From Gadus chalcogrammus (lineage: Eukaryota > Chordata > Actinopteri > Gadiformes > Gadidae), in the NCBI RefSeq assembly GCF_026213295.1, contig NC_079425.1, forward strand, positions 15,101,188 to 15,165,187: a stretch of DNA of 64,000 nt. Reading direction: 5' to 3'. Below are positions 17,715 through 54,900 of this stretch, piece after piece; position 1 is the first letter of the stretch; the number at the start of each line of letters is the position of its first letter. Made by a program: the position numbers and the translations under genes. The notes below the pieces were generated by a model. It had not been told where the DNA came from and made no database searches. It was given only the letters and a program-made list of their open reading frames with translations.

Positions 17715-20458
17715 TCAGTCCGAGTCATCGTCTGAGGAATCATCTGCAAGAAAAAGTTCAACGGTTAAACCCACCAATCAAATAAATAACCATGGCTCAT
17801 GTAGCAACTTTAGCATGGCTTACTTGGCCAAGTATATATTTGAAATAAAACAATCTTCTGTAAAATAAAAAGCAGATATTTGAATAAATGCTCTTAAATG
17901 AGCACCTGGTCACACCTAGCATTAACATGGTATACAGTGATCCGCTCACAAGTGGACCGCCCTAGAACATCAGTTCAAAACTTTAATCAGAATCATTACA
18001 ATTTTGTTTGTTACCCTTATGTAGAGCACTTTGATCTACAGTTTATGGCTGAAATACAAAAAAAGTCCTATACAAATAAAGGTCATTCTATTGATTGGTG
18101 AAAACCAAAGAAGCCCGGCCGCTCACCTCGAGGGTGGGCTGTGTGTCCGGGCTGCCCCTCGCTGGGCTGGCCTCCCCGCCTCAAGAAGTCTGCCAGGTCA
18201 TTGAAGATTATGTAGAAATCAAAAGCAAACACAATAGTGGCTATGAACCCAAACACCTGCATAGAAAAAAGGGAAACCGTCATTATGATGAACGCTTGCG
18301 TATCAGCATGACATTGCTATCGTATCAGTGTGACTTCACTATTGTATGAAAATGACAGCACCATTGTAATCAGTAATGGAACTTCACATATATAAGTAGG
18401 AAGTCCAAATGAAGAAAAAACTGAGAACACTACACCCCTAGAATAAAACATGATAAACGTAAAATTACTGAAATGATGAAATGGTTGCAATGGAGAATAG
18501 ATAGTACAGTGGATTTAGTATGCTAGGTATGTATTGTATGTAGATTACCCCAGCGGCTTTAGAGGCTCCGTCTGAGTATTTGGACACGGAGATGATGGAG
18601 ATGACGAAGAAGATGATTGAGGCACTTACACACCTCAGGAAGTCCTTCAAAAATAAACAAACAAATTAATTCATTACTTAACAAATAAATGAAACATGGT
18701 CATGAGAAAGCGATTGAATCCCCTTTGAAACGCTGCTTTTTGAAACAAGCAGACATTCCCCTTCAAGGTTCCGAGGGTCAGGGTTCTCCCCAGGGTGCCA
18801 GGGCCCCCAAGGGGCCGGGAGGGTCCCACAACAGTCAGGGGGCGGGGCGCTCACCATGAGCGGCCAGTGGAAGCTGGTGAAGCGCTGGTTGAGCTTGGTG
18901 GAGTAGGCAAAGAGCAGGAAGAGAGCTGTCAGGAACTCCAGGAGCGGCGCCGTGACAAAGGAGGCCGCCGTGGACGCCACGAAACACACAAATGCCAGGA
19001 AACACAGGAGCTGAGAGCAAACACATGCATACAGAGACACGCATACCCAGAGACAAACACACATGCACACACATGTATGCACACACACAGAATTACATGT
19101 ACAAAAATAGGAATAGGAAAAATGTAGAACTCATGTTATAATATTATTCTCCGTAATAGCGACCAAAGTTTTTACTTCTCCTCTTCATTAGTAGTTGTAA
19201 AGTAGAAAGTGCGAAACCCTCCTCTGAGTCACAATGCACTTCCTGTCACAGATTACAGCAACTCAGACTGACATAACTTTCTGTCTACATGGCTTAACAG
19301 CTAAGGAGTGTCCGCAGCGTGTCCATTGTGGAGAGATAATCACCTCTTTCTCTCCTTCAGAGGCCAACGTGTGTTTATTGGTAGTATTGGTAGTTTGACA
19401 GTGTCTTAAATCAAAAATACTAATCAATAATAATTACATTTTAAAAAGTGGATTTTTGAAAGTGGAAGTGTATACCATGAAGTGTCCTTGAGATTATGTT
19501 AAGGGGTCCAATCACTTTCAATGCGGTAACATGTCCTAGAGCCCATCCTGGGAACCAAATTCAAACCCTAACACCAAATCCTAACCCTAAAAGCCCACCC
19601 TCAGCCTTTAGTTGTAGGGTTCGGAGAGAGAGAAAGACATCTGAATGGTCACTCTGCAGTATTGAATTCTTAAGAATGATAATTAAATAGTTCAAAGAAG
19701 GGGGAGACGAAGAGAGCGAGCAATCGAAAAGCCTTCCCAGAAGATATCACATGACGACGCATCGCAAAGGGGCTTGCCCCTCTGTTTTTAACCCGGGGTT
19801 AGTTCTCAAAAAATGCAGCCTTCCAATCTTTTATTTTATTCAAGAAGTAATAAACACAGCCCACTAAAAAATCTATCCCACCCTGATACGACTAATGGTT
19901 AAAATAATTATTCAATTATGATGAGAACTTTGTAAATACGAATAACTTTTTATCTGGAATCGGGAACGTTTATAAGGTCGTCAGTCCTTACACTTAAGAG
20001 CACATTTCTGTGTAATAGAGTCGCACCCCCACAGTATCCGACTCCAAAAGTTTACTACACTATGTTAATGTTGTGACGCCCCTTTCCCTGACTAATGAAA
20101 ACCTTGTGAAGACGGGATGACCCAAATAAATACAACCAAAACGTTTATTTGCATATACCGTTAAACCTAACATAACGTTGGGCGCAGTCACACTGCTAAA
20201 TCAAAATAATAGTAAAGAAACTTTCCCATCTATTACTTCATAAACACAGTGTCTTGGTCGGCCTACAGAACCCTACATCCTCCCTCAAAAATGGAAATTC
20301 CCCCCATGACTTTTCACACTAAGATAATGTCTTACCACTTCTGCAATAAGTAGCAATCCCTTACGAGAGAGAGCAAACTCTTTCGTCGGCAGGATTGACA
20401 GAAGGACATTCGGTCGAGCCTCGGTAGCCCCGGCAGCAGGAGCCTCGATGTCCCCCAT
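17715..20458 (-). CDS. cmtm3: CKLF-like MARVEL transmembrane domain protein 3, complete
   Basis: Five coding exons on the minus strand: 20458-20336 (41 codons, starts MGDIEAPAAG), 19010-18855 (52 codons), 18644-18549 (32 codons), 18256-18127 (130 nt) and a 29-nt last exon 17743-17715. All have AG/GT borders and phases match, giving 177 aa against 182 in human CMTM3. Diagnostic strings are SRKGLLLIAEV, ASFVTAPLLEFLTALFLLFA, DFLRCV, KYSDGASKAAGVFGFIATIVFA and FYIIFNDLADFLRRGG, all close to human CMTM3. The tiny last exon completes an acidic tail, DDSSDDDSD, like the serine-aspartate end of the human protein. The product is a four-pass MARVEL protein of the secretory and endosomal membranes; in mammals it affects receptor and cadherin trafficking. 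It is convergent with cmtm4, as in human. A minus-strand AATAAA near 17510-17515 could end the transcript. Confidence 0.95.
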
Positions 20459-45410
<24,952 letters not shown>

Positions 45411-45634
45411 TGCAGCGCGAGTCATATGACCGATATAGGAAGTGATTGGGCTTGCTTGATTTAGAATTCGCGAAAGCACTTTTGCGCAACACTTGCGCAA
45501 ACTAAATTAACTATTTGTTATTATATCCCTGAATAACTTTTAATTGTACGATTATTTACTCAGCAATTACCATAGAACAAATAAAAAAATGTATAAGCAT
45601 TAAACGTAAATCCCTTAACAACTGTTTTCCTTGT

Positions 45635-45642
45635 TGACGTCA
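45635..45642. promoter_or_regulatory. Perfect CRE palindrome (TGACGTCA)
   Basis: Exact consensus octamer for CREB/ATF-family factors, 45 bp before the trappc2l start codon and inside the shared promoter. Function is inferred from motif and position only. Confidence 0.6.
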
Positions 45643-45651
45643 AGACACACG

Positions 45652-45661
45652 GTCACGTGAC
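45652..45661. promoter_or_regulatory. Perfect CLEAR element (GTCACGTGAC)
   Basis: Exact 10-mer palindrome described for TFEB/TFE3 control of lysosomal genes, sited 25 bp before the trappc2l start codon and about 240 bp before the galns start codon. The core CACGTG also binds USF and MYC/MAX, so the factor is not certain. Confidence 0.65.
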
Positions 45662-45686
45662 AGCGTCTGACGGAAAAGAAGACAAC

Positions 45687-48102
45687 ATGGCGGTGTGCAT
45701 AGCAGTGATCGCAAAGGAGGTAACATTAATCTGTAATAAATAACGTATTTCTTTGTAATCTGTGCATACTTTTAGAGGGGTTGTGTTTCTGGTTTGAAAC
45801 GTCAGCTTTTTAGCGTATTACAATTTTGAAAAAGCTAACAGATCCAAAGAGGTTCAAGGTACAACAATGCGATTGAGTTGATGTTGCTTCATAATGTGTG
45901 ATTTGGTGGACGCCATCGAACGAGCTTTTTATAATACTCCGAGTGCATACAAGATTCTTAGTATGGAGTTGGGCCCACTAGTGACTCGAACTCCTAACCC
46001 TGACAGTGCTAATACCATGCTCTTCCAGTATAGCAGGACAGAACTTGAAAGCTTTAAGCATTTCAGAATTTCTAATCCTTAAAGCAAACCAGTTTGCCCA
46101 ATATGATACTGTCATTATTTAGCGTATTCTAGTGGCCCAAGTGTTAAAAATGGTAGAGGCTGGGAAATACTTCTATTTATTTATCGATCAGCAGCAATAA
46201 ACTATTTTCTCGTTGTAATTAAAAGCAAAGTCTAAGTCTTTACACGTTCTACTAGAACCTGCTTGCATATCCTTGGTTTGGAATCCCTATTCTCGCTGTG
46301 TGTCGTTCTCAGAACTACCCGCTGTACATCCGGAGTGTCCCTACACAGAATGAGTTGAAGTTCCACTACACGGTCCACACCTCTTTGGACGTTGTGGAGG
46401 AGAAGATCTCAGCAGCAGGCAAGGCCATGGCTGACCAGAGAGAGCTGTACTTGGGGCTCCTTTACCCCACCGAAGACTACAAAGTGTATCCTTCATTTCT
46501 CAATTAGGGCTGCCGATTGGTTGGTCCTTTCCCCCAAATTCTCATTTGTCAGACAATCACTGTTGTTTCTTTCTAAAGGAAAAAGTTCTTCTTAATAGAT
46601 TATTTTGGGGGTGAGAGGGACAAATGCAGACAGATTTTTTACTAATTGTAATTTACTAACAAATTTTTCAATTGATTTTACACAACTTTGAACCCAACTT
46701 AAGGAAGACTGCTAGTTGTAACTTGATGAACATTTAGTCTTCTCTAAACTGATCACAAGACGCACCACAGGCTGGAATATGAACATATTAGACTTGTTGG
46801 ACTGAGTGGATCTGAAATTAATATACAAGTTATCTAACGATAACTTGTATATTAATTTTGAATATCTTTTTCACCCATCAACCAATCTATTGGTTGTAGA
46901 GTTGGTACAACAGTAGACTAAGATTTGTTCTACTGGTAATATGGGTGGCTACAGTCCTAGTCTCAATCACCAGATGGGTATAGTAGTTATGATATCCCTT
47001 TTTAGTAATATCCCTAATATCAATGGTAGTCTGTATGCATCCTTGAGCAAGATGCCGGAACACCTTTGAATTGACTGTAAACCGCTTTGGATAAAAAGAT
47101 CTGCCAAATCATCGCAATAACGGCTTTATCCAAAGCGACCTAGTGATCGCTGATTCATGTCATTAAGGGGCTACGTTTCATGCTAAAGAATGTCAATATG
47201 TAGACGGATCAAGCCCAGTAGCCTTTGGCTTGAAGCCAAACACTAGCCATTATACCCTACTAGTAAAACCTGCTGATGTGTACATCATACCTACATCGTT
47301 GTGTTTAACACTGATCAGATATGGCTATGTGACTAACTCCAAGGTGAAGTTTGTCATCGTTGTCGACTCCTCCAATACATCATTACGGGACAATGAGATC
47401 CGAAGTGTAAGTCATCTCGCTCTCTCTAGGTCAGCCAAAATCATAAGTTGTAGAAGAGATTTCCATTAGAAATACACCCTTGTTGCTTGCTACTAATACC
47501 TACCTCCATCCACTCAATCAATACCCTGTACATATGTCTTCCAAGTAAAACTACAAATTGGACAAATACTTTTTGATCCCGTCCTAACCCCCCCCCAAAA
47601 AAAAACATGCAGTGGTCAAAGAAGCTGTGCTTTATACTAAGACAAAATGTATAAATATAAATGTTGACCATACTCCAAATGCCCAGGAATACCCATTTTA
47701 ATAAAAATATGCACACAAACCTATCAAATCTGTAAACTAATCTATATTTTGATTAATCTGTTGTGGATATTTATTTTCCAGATGTTCAGGAAACTACACA
47801 ACTCCTTCACAGATGTGATGTGCAACCCTTTCTACAACCCTGGAGATCCCGTCCAGTCCAAGTAAGTTATACAGACTAAACATCTGTAACTCAATGAAGG
47901 CTGTATCAACACTAATTGCCTAGGTAACGAAAAAAATAGTTAAGGCCGAATTCTGAAGATAAATTTAGGTTTTCAAATGGGGATACAATACACAAGTGAC
48001 TGTTGGGTACACTAGTGTACCCAGATGGTAATCGACCTATCTGATCTTTTCTCCAGGGTGTTTGAAGGCATGGTATCTGGAATGATGGTACAAGTCAGCT
48101 GA
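45687..48102 (+). CDS. trappc2l: Trafficking protein particle complex subunit 2-like, complete
   Basis: Five exons: 45687-45719 ([11 protein letters not shown]), 46313-46485, 47319-47406, 47782-47861 and 48057-48102 with TGA. Phases join exactly to 139 aa; human TRAPPC2L has 140. Almost every residue matches the human protein, with strings such as [76 protein letters not shown] and [10 protein letters not shown]. The fold is the longin-like sedlin family. The protein is a small subunit of TRAPP complexes, which tether vesicles and activate Rab GTPases at the ER-Golgi boundary and Golgi. The start lies in a YY1-like ATGGCGG context. The exon 2 donor is GTATCC, slightly off consensus but required by phase and conservation. 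The last residues (MVTSMMIQVC in human) read [10 protein letters not shown] here. Confidence 0.97.
46815..46858. repeat. Perfect 20-bp inverted repeat with 4-nt loop
   Basis: AAATTAATATACAAGTTATC, loop TAAC, then the exact reverse complement. It lies in trappc2l intron 2. Confidence 0.95.
46885..47118 (+). mobile_element. SINE with tRNA-like head and common fish tail
   Basis: A tRNA-like start (GGTACAACAGTAGACTAAG) and the tail CATCCTTGAGCAAGATGCC and CCGCTTTGGATAAAAAGATC, typical of V-SINE-type fish elements, in trappc2l intron 2. Confidence 0.5.
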
Positions 48103-48187
48103 AGCCTCCCCGCATCCAACGTCTACTGTACATAATGTCCCTACATTAAGATTCACATCCTTGTGTCCGTGTGAAAATGTATTGTTA

Positions 48188-48193
48188 AATAAA
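48188..48193 (+). terminator. trappc2l: Poly(A) signal of trappc2l
   Basis: AATAAA 86 bp after the trappc2l stop codon on the same strand, the first such hexamer downstream. Confidence 0.7.
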
Positions 48194-48269
48194 AGGAAAG
48201 CATTTATATACTAATGCATGTGTGAATCCTTCCAATGTCTTATACAAGAGTCAAGATAAATAGATTATT

Positions 48270-48275
48270 TTTATT
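48270..48275 (-). terminator. pabpn1l: Probable poly(A) signal of pabpn1l
   Basis: TTTATT on the + strand reads AATAAA on the minus strand, about 640 bp past the pabpn1l stop. Cleavage would fall near 48250, within about 50 bp of the opposing trappc2l 3' end. Confidence 0.5.
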
Positions 48276-48916
48276 TATGATTTTCACTTATGAAACGTAA
48301 TCTGGTAAATTATAAACACATGAGAAAATTATATACAATATAAATTACAACACGGTCAACAATACATTCGCAGCAAACGTAAAAAGACACGAAATGGCGC
48401 CGTGATTGTCACATGCGCTTGCGGTTGCAGCCATCGACATGCTTGCAACTCAAAACCACTGCAGAGGACGTCCTGACTGACATGGCAGAGCCAGGCCCTC
48501 GCTAGGTGCTTGCATCATGCATAGCGCCGAGAGTAAAACACAAAGCTGAAGGTTAGCACTATGGAACAGATTGGTCTGGCTCACCGTCCCGTAGCCAGCC
48601 ACCAGACGGACCCCAAGCCCATGGGTTCCCTTCCTCGGGCCTACGGCACAGGACATTAAAAAGGTCAACATGACCCCTGTGGTCACTTGTCCAGTAGGTG
48701 GGGTGGGAATGAATGATTAACCCCACATTTTATCTGTGCGTTCCGCCCCTCATGACGCAAGACCTCCTGTAACCCGGCCACCACTGGAATGAAGACAGTT
48801 CATAAAAAACAAAAAAAAGTCACTGAAGTTTTTGAATGCTCCACATTTCTGCGACTTCCCGCCACAGTAGCCCCAAAGTAGCACTAATGCTAACCCTAGC
48901 ACCTATAAATCTAATG

Positions 48917-51284
48917 CTAGCGCTGCTGGGGGTAGTGGTGGCCGCTTGGCCCTGGGCCACCCTCCTCCGATGGCGGGGTGATAAGGAGGAGGCAAGGGTA
49001 GCGTTTGGAGGTTTGTTCACGGTACTCCGGGGGTCCCCACTGCCGCTTCCCTGCGGGGGGGCCTCCATAGTAAGGGTGGGGCACAGGGTGGGGGGGCCGG
49101 GCCGACTGGTAGCGGAAGCGACCCTGGAAGCCGTTGTGGTAGCGCGGGGGGCGGGGCCCGCGCCCTCTGGAGCGACCACCACCACGGGGCCCGCCGCGGT
49201 CTGTGGTGCTTATACCTGGCATGTTGGTCCGTTTGGGCATCACCTGCGGACCAGACCAACAGAACATCAAACACCTCACTGCAGCACGAAGATAGGAGCT
49301 AAGGAATGAGCTTGTAGCGTTAATGTTGGAAAAAGGCACCTTCTACTGCAGCCATGCAAACATTTTAAGCGAGGCAGATTTTTACAGCATACCCAAGGGA
49401 CTTTATTATTAGCCATTTATTTATTGCCGTACAAAATTGTCAGTGACTTAAAAGCACTTAAGGAAAGATAATGTCTACTTAAAGTTATAAAGAACCATGG
49501 GGAAACCATTGAAATGCAGTTAATATCAAATCATTGTCCAAAGTAAACGCCACCCACCTTGAGCACCCTGCCCCGGAACAGAGTCTCGTCCAGACCGATG
49601 GCGCTCTGCACCGAATCTCTGTCTGAGAACTCGATGTAGGCAAAGCTGTGGCGGCGGAAAAAGAGCACAGAAGAACTTACAGATGGCCTTGTACTGTAGC
49701 ATTGATATGAACGTTTAACGTGCGCATGCCACTTGCAATACCACACGGGTGTTCCAGGCAGTGATAAATTAGCGACAAGGGTAAGATGGTTGTGGGTGGT
49801 GGAGGCCTGGACGGGTGTGGTTAGGGTTGACGAGGGTAGGGGGAGATGATGGGATGGTAGAGGATAGACCCACCCCTTTGGGTGTCCAGAGAAGCGGTCG
49901 CATAGTATGGTGACCCTATTGACAGGCCCACAGCCATTGAAGTGGATCTCCAGCTCGTCTGCTGTTGCGCCATAGTCCACCTGGGAAACAAAAACACGTT
50001 AAAAATAAACAAACTACAGTCCTAAAGATATAAGGTCTTAGGCAGGGCTTACATTTCCTACGTAGACGGACCGGTTGTCCGCGTCGATCCTCTCCTCGTG
50101 GGTCATGTTGTAGAAGAGCCCTGACCGCGGGGAACCACACATAGACACAGATAAACCATCCTAACTTTTGGACTGCAAAAAAGGGGGCCAAATGAACACT
50201 GGCTTCCCGTCAATTGGTAACTTTATTTTCTTAAAAGAAACGACAAATATGATTTCTGAAAGAAATTGAAGAACTAATAGGTGAAAAATATGCAAAGGCA
50301 CGTGGGAGGGGGGTAGTTTCCCTTTGGTGCACCTAGCTGGTTGAGGGTGGGCAGAGTTTAACACCCTTATTAAATAATTGTCGGAACATGTGGGAGCCGC
50401 TTTTGATCCCTAGCGATGCGACACAGGTGTTGGCCAAATGATGGACGCTCGAGCAACCTCACCTGACTCCAGGCGACTTGGCTTAGCATACCTGACAGAA
50501 ACGTGCTAAAACGGTTCCATAAAACTGTATCGACGTCTATGCATACAGAACAGTTACCGATTCTTTGAAAAGACTCATTCCTGAACACATGCAACTATTA
50601 AGTTGTTATGTGTGCGACCAGACACCCTTTCCCGGCCGTCTTACCGGGCTGGGGGCTGCCGGAAAGCAGCTGCATCTCTGCGGACTCGCAGTGCTCCTCC
50701 TCTCTCATCCTCTCAGCCTCTTCTTCCATCTCCAGCTCCAGCACCCGGGCCTTGATGGCTGCCAGCTCCTGACACACACGGTAAAGCAATCGTAGACATA
50801 AACTAAAGCGATTTCAATGCAATAACCGAATCCGTCTCAACCCGTCATTGATGAGGCAGCGTGTCCCAATACTACTTAGTATCTGCGTATAATGCCTGAC
50901 GAGAAATATTCTGTCATAACGACACGCGCTTCCCCATGGTTCCAGTGTGGAAATGCGGAATGCTACAGCTGGACAAAAAATACCACATCCAGGATGCAGT
51001 GCGCAGGCGCTTCTTGTGCCCTTTAACAGAATACTTTTTGTCCTCGTCGCAACGTGCAGCACAAGATTTATCAAAACGCCTTCTTAGAATGCATGTATTT
51101 ATTTAAACAATGCTTAGTATTTATTATGCATTACTTTAACTCGGCATACAGATGTAACGACAAAAGTGACGCCAACCTCGAAAATCCCATTGAATAATAG
51201 ACCTACCGGGTCCTCGTTAAAATATCCCCCGCCATCCACGCCATCCAGGTAATCGAACGTGTCGTTGTTTTCCATCATCATCAT
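48917..51284 (-). CDS. pabpn1l: Embryonic/oocyte-type nuclear poly(A)-binding protein (PABPN1-like), complete
   Basis: Six exons on the minus strand: 51284-51207, 50768-50645, 50120-50053, 49980-49874, 49645-49558 and 49243-48917, giving 263 aa. Order: acidic start MMMMENNDTFDYLDGVDGGG; coiled coil ELAAIKARVLELEMEEEAER; an RRM with RNP2 SVYVGNVDYGA and RNP1 GHPKGFAYIEF; then PKRTNMPGISTTDRGG and an Arg/Gly-rich tail with RGG-type repeats suited to arginine methylation. Human PABPN1 and PABPN1L share the RRM. I prefer pabpn1l because it sits between trappc2l and cbfa2t3, as PABPN1L does in human. The protein binds poly(A) tails; in vertebrates this paralogue is mainly expressed in oocytes and early embryos. 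The tail beyond about residue 225 matches neither human protein, and their usual final SPY is absent, so the last exon's end may differ. The first of four consecutive Met codons was taken as start. Confidence 0.9.
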
Positions 51285-51582
51285 TATCACAGTTCCAACA
51301 TGACAGCTGTCCAAACAACCTCTCTGCAACACCGCTTTTTGCTAAATCCTCTCCAAACAAAAATAAAAGTTTTTGGATTTTTCAGCAAAACACTTGTACG
51401 CTTGTCACATTCCGCAGCAGGCCAGCCCTCTGATCATCTTGCGAGAGCCAACTTATAAAAAAAGAGCTCGAGATAAATAATGGACGATGAGGAAGTATGC
51501 TAAACTCATCAATAACTGAACGGTGCTGCTGATTAGAATCACCTTTGCACAATGCACATCCAATGATACTGCTGATTGGTCG

Positions 51583-51589
51583 ATTTATA
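51583..51589 (-). promoter_or_regulatory. pabpn1l: TATA-like box upstream of pabpn1l
   Basis: The minus strand reads TATAAAT about 300 bp before the pabpn1l start codon, with CCAAT just downstream at about 51574-51578. This would place initiation near 51555. It is inferred from sequence only. Confidence 0.35.
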
Positions 51590-51974
51590 CCCGGTGGGGA
51601 CATTTAGGTGACTTCTTCACGACAGTTAAAAAGAGCATAGAATTTATGATAACTTGCTATAAAAGATAACTTTCACATAGGCTAAAGGAAGACAATGTCA
51701 TACATATGCCAAGTTTAACGGTAAAATATTATATTAATTGCTTTGCATTGATCATTTGTCTATGTAGATATTTTCAGGCCGAGCTGATGTGTGGAAGGTT
51801 GTGATGTAGCCTAGATATCGATTTTGAACACAGAGATGTAGGGCTTATTAGATATTACACTTTTAGGTAAGCCTTGATTATCAAATAAAAGTTCAGGTTG
51901 GGTTGGGTTTTCAATATGTTTTCATTAGGCTGTTGCATATAGATCTATATAAAATGACCAGACAAGGGCATGGT

Positions 51975-54900
51975 TAATATTTGATTTTATATTTTAATTA
52001 CACAGTTACATTGTTCATCACAGACATAAACCTGAATGTTTTACAGCTTCACACATCCAACGGAGCCAACAGTTAAAGAGCGCTACGAGCCACAGGGAGG
52101 AAAGCATGCAAGAAATAAATAATAAAAATCAGATTTTAATTATCTGGCACAGTTCACTTGATCTAAAAATAGTAACAGGACCCTCAAAGAGAACGAAAAT
52201 CGTTGAAGCGCCAAACTTTCCTAAAGAAACATTATTAATTTTTTCTGTAATAATGTATTGCACAATACAGTTTATAATGCTTCCTACACTCAGAAAACCC
52301 GGAGTTTCCTATTAACGTGGTGTGAAGGTAGAAACAGGGCCGCCCGGAGCCATGGCTTTTAGGAAGCGCTGTTCTTCAGGTGCTTTCCTGACACCATATT
52401 GAGATCCATACAGCGTGGGATCCTTAATTTACAGGAGACATGGCGCCACTGCACCTTAGAAGCGCTCAGAGTTCATTATCTATACATAAGTTCGGGAAAT
52501 CAGTCAGTATGTCACACATGCGTTTTGCCCTTATGTACTGTATATTAGAAAAATCTATATTGAACAAATAAATAATGATTTGAAACCCTTTCGGATGGAT
52601 TTCACAACAGAGCCGTCATTATATTCTCACCATCTGAAGTATTTTCACAAAATGAGGGAGAAAGAAATACAACATGACATAGTTTACCCAGCACAAATCT
52701 GGTTGGCTTGGTAATCAGGTAATCAAGTGGTCAAACAGGATTAAACCTGAGGGCAGGGACAGATACCGAACGATATAAAGACTGATAGGTGCACTTTCTA
52801 CTGTGTTTGCCGTCTGACCTCAATGTATGTGTCTGAATGCTTAACCATCACACAGAAGCCATGGATAAACAAATAAAAGAATAAGGAGAGGAAGAAGGTA
52901 TTTTAGCTTTTGGTTGGATTTTGGTCATTTGTAAGTGGTCATTCATTTTGGCATGGTTTGGTTGACATGTGGGCAGAGTCTCCTAAGACAGGGATGTGAA
53001 CACGAGCGATGGGATAGTGAAAGGAATTGTCATGGTTTCAGGCTGTAGGCGCACTCTGTAGGTCGCTACCACCTCTTTTAGTTTGGCTATCATTTACACA
53101 CATCTACTGTTCGACTGTTTACAGGGTGTTTCATTAAAGCTCTAGCGTTTTCAAGTAGTCTTGTACATAGACAGAGAAAAGAGAAAAACGAAAGTTCATT
53201 CACACAAAATCACACTCAAAATGCATTCACCATTTCTCTGCAGAGCCTCGTCATGTAAGAACACCCCACACTGGGAGCTAAACAAAGAGAGATGGTACTC
53301 TTCGTTCTTTCCCTTTAGTATTAGTTTGAATACTTCCCCCAGTATCTACAACACAAGCAGTTTGATTGCCTTGGTTAATCAAAAACTGGGTCTACCCCGG
53401 AATGTTCTTCCCCCATGAGCTCTGAGTGTGAGTGTGTATTCCAGACACTTTGGTTATTTGGCATAGACATAAACATCTATCCTCGTTATTTCTGGTCTGA
53501 CAATTCACATCACATCAAAATTGAGCTGTCAATAGCAATGCAGTGGTACTTTGGTCTGTGCTTGTATTGGTTTTGGACGGTAAATGTTATTGTGGACATT
53601 TGGTTAATGGGTAATGCGCATCCAAACACAAAAATATATACGTAGCATATGCTATATCGAGAGTGTATTCCAAGACCAAAACCTGTTTTGTGGGTCGATA
53701 ATAAAAAATAGCAGAGATTGTGACATTTGATAACTAATGACAATTCCTTTCAAACGCTTCGGAAAACCCTGTTCCGATTAATCCGGGTTTTGCTTGTCCC
53801 CAGTTTTAGCGTGTGTCCACCCATCTGTGCGTCCAGCCCCGCTTCAGACATCCAACCCAGGGAGGGCCGCGCTGGGCCTGCTGTCTGGCCACGGGAGGTA
53901 GCTAGTGGTATGGGACTATGGAGGAGCGGCTTCTCAGAGTAGTGGTTTCATCAAACCCAAGGGGACACAAACACAGTGACAAATGATGGCTAATGGTCAA
54001 ATCAAACCAAACACAAAGACACACACAGTACACCTATATGAGGATCCTTCCTTGTAACTGGATGTGAATGTTGGTGAAAATTAAGGCGAGGGTGCAGTCA
54101 CATAAAGGGATATCATGACTCCAGCTTTAACCTCAAACTGCAAATTTGTATGTTGAGGAATTTCTTGAAACTAGTATGGTTGGTTGATTGATTGGACTTT
54201 TGTGATGTTGTGGTGAGTTTTGTCAGCCGACAGATATTTTTTCACGGTGCCTTCTTACCAGGTTCTCGCGCAAAATAGCCAGGCCTGAGCAGACTGGTGG
54301 CATCGCGTGTCAACGCCCCGCACCCGTTTGCACTTTTCTAGTTGAGCTTACAATTTTGTCAATGGAAGGGCATTCAATTAGCAAATGAAATTCCCCACAA
54401 GTCCGTATGGTCGCCAGTACTCACAGAATTTAGATTGTCAAATAATATGGCCAGATGCAATGCACACTACACGCTCATTTGCATAAAGTTAACTGAAGTT
54501 AAACTTTAGCTCCGCCCCCTCATTTCGCTTCAAGCCTTTCCACAATCCTTTGCCCAATGTGATATCATGTCAAATTCAAAGTGAATGTGAGGCATGGCCA
54601 ATTGAACATCATGTTTGTTTGTGCCGGGCGTTTTTTTGGTGGTATTATAGTGTGGATAATGCCATTTTTCAAGGTTGTTATTCAATCAAGCTTTTGTCAT
54701 GTAATCTTTCATTTACTGTATCCATTCTTGATTAGACTATAAAGGGCAACGTTGTTCACTTAAGATTTCCCAAGGAACAACTTTTACAGCTTCCTACAAC
54801 CTTATAATTTCTAAAAAAAAAAAGGGAAAATGCTTACACAAAAGAAAAATGCTGAATTTGAAAAGGAAATAAAAACTGAAATGTGAGAAAATCATTAAAG

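Larger units (their letters stand above)
45411..45686. promoter_or_regulatory. Shared bidirectional promoter of galns and trappc2l
   Basis: Only 276 bp separate the divergent start codons of galns (minus, 45410) and trappc2l (plus, 45687), so the two 5' UTRs and core promoters must overlap here. No TATA box is evident on either side. Human GALNS and TRAPPC2L are also neighbours in 16q24.3. A CRE, a CLEAR/E-box and a YY1-like ATGGCGG at the trappc2l start codon cluster on the trappc2l side. Confidence 0.85.

Noticed and set aside
19560..19600. Interstitial telomeric repeat (CCTAACCCTAA)
   Set aside because: Only one to two degenerate units are present, which is expected by chance.
48917..51284. 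Naming the gene pabpn1
   Set aside because: The RRM fits both paralogues, but position between trappc2l and cbfa2t3 matches PABPN1L.
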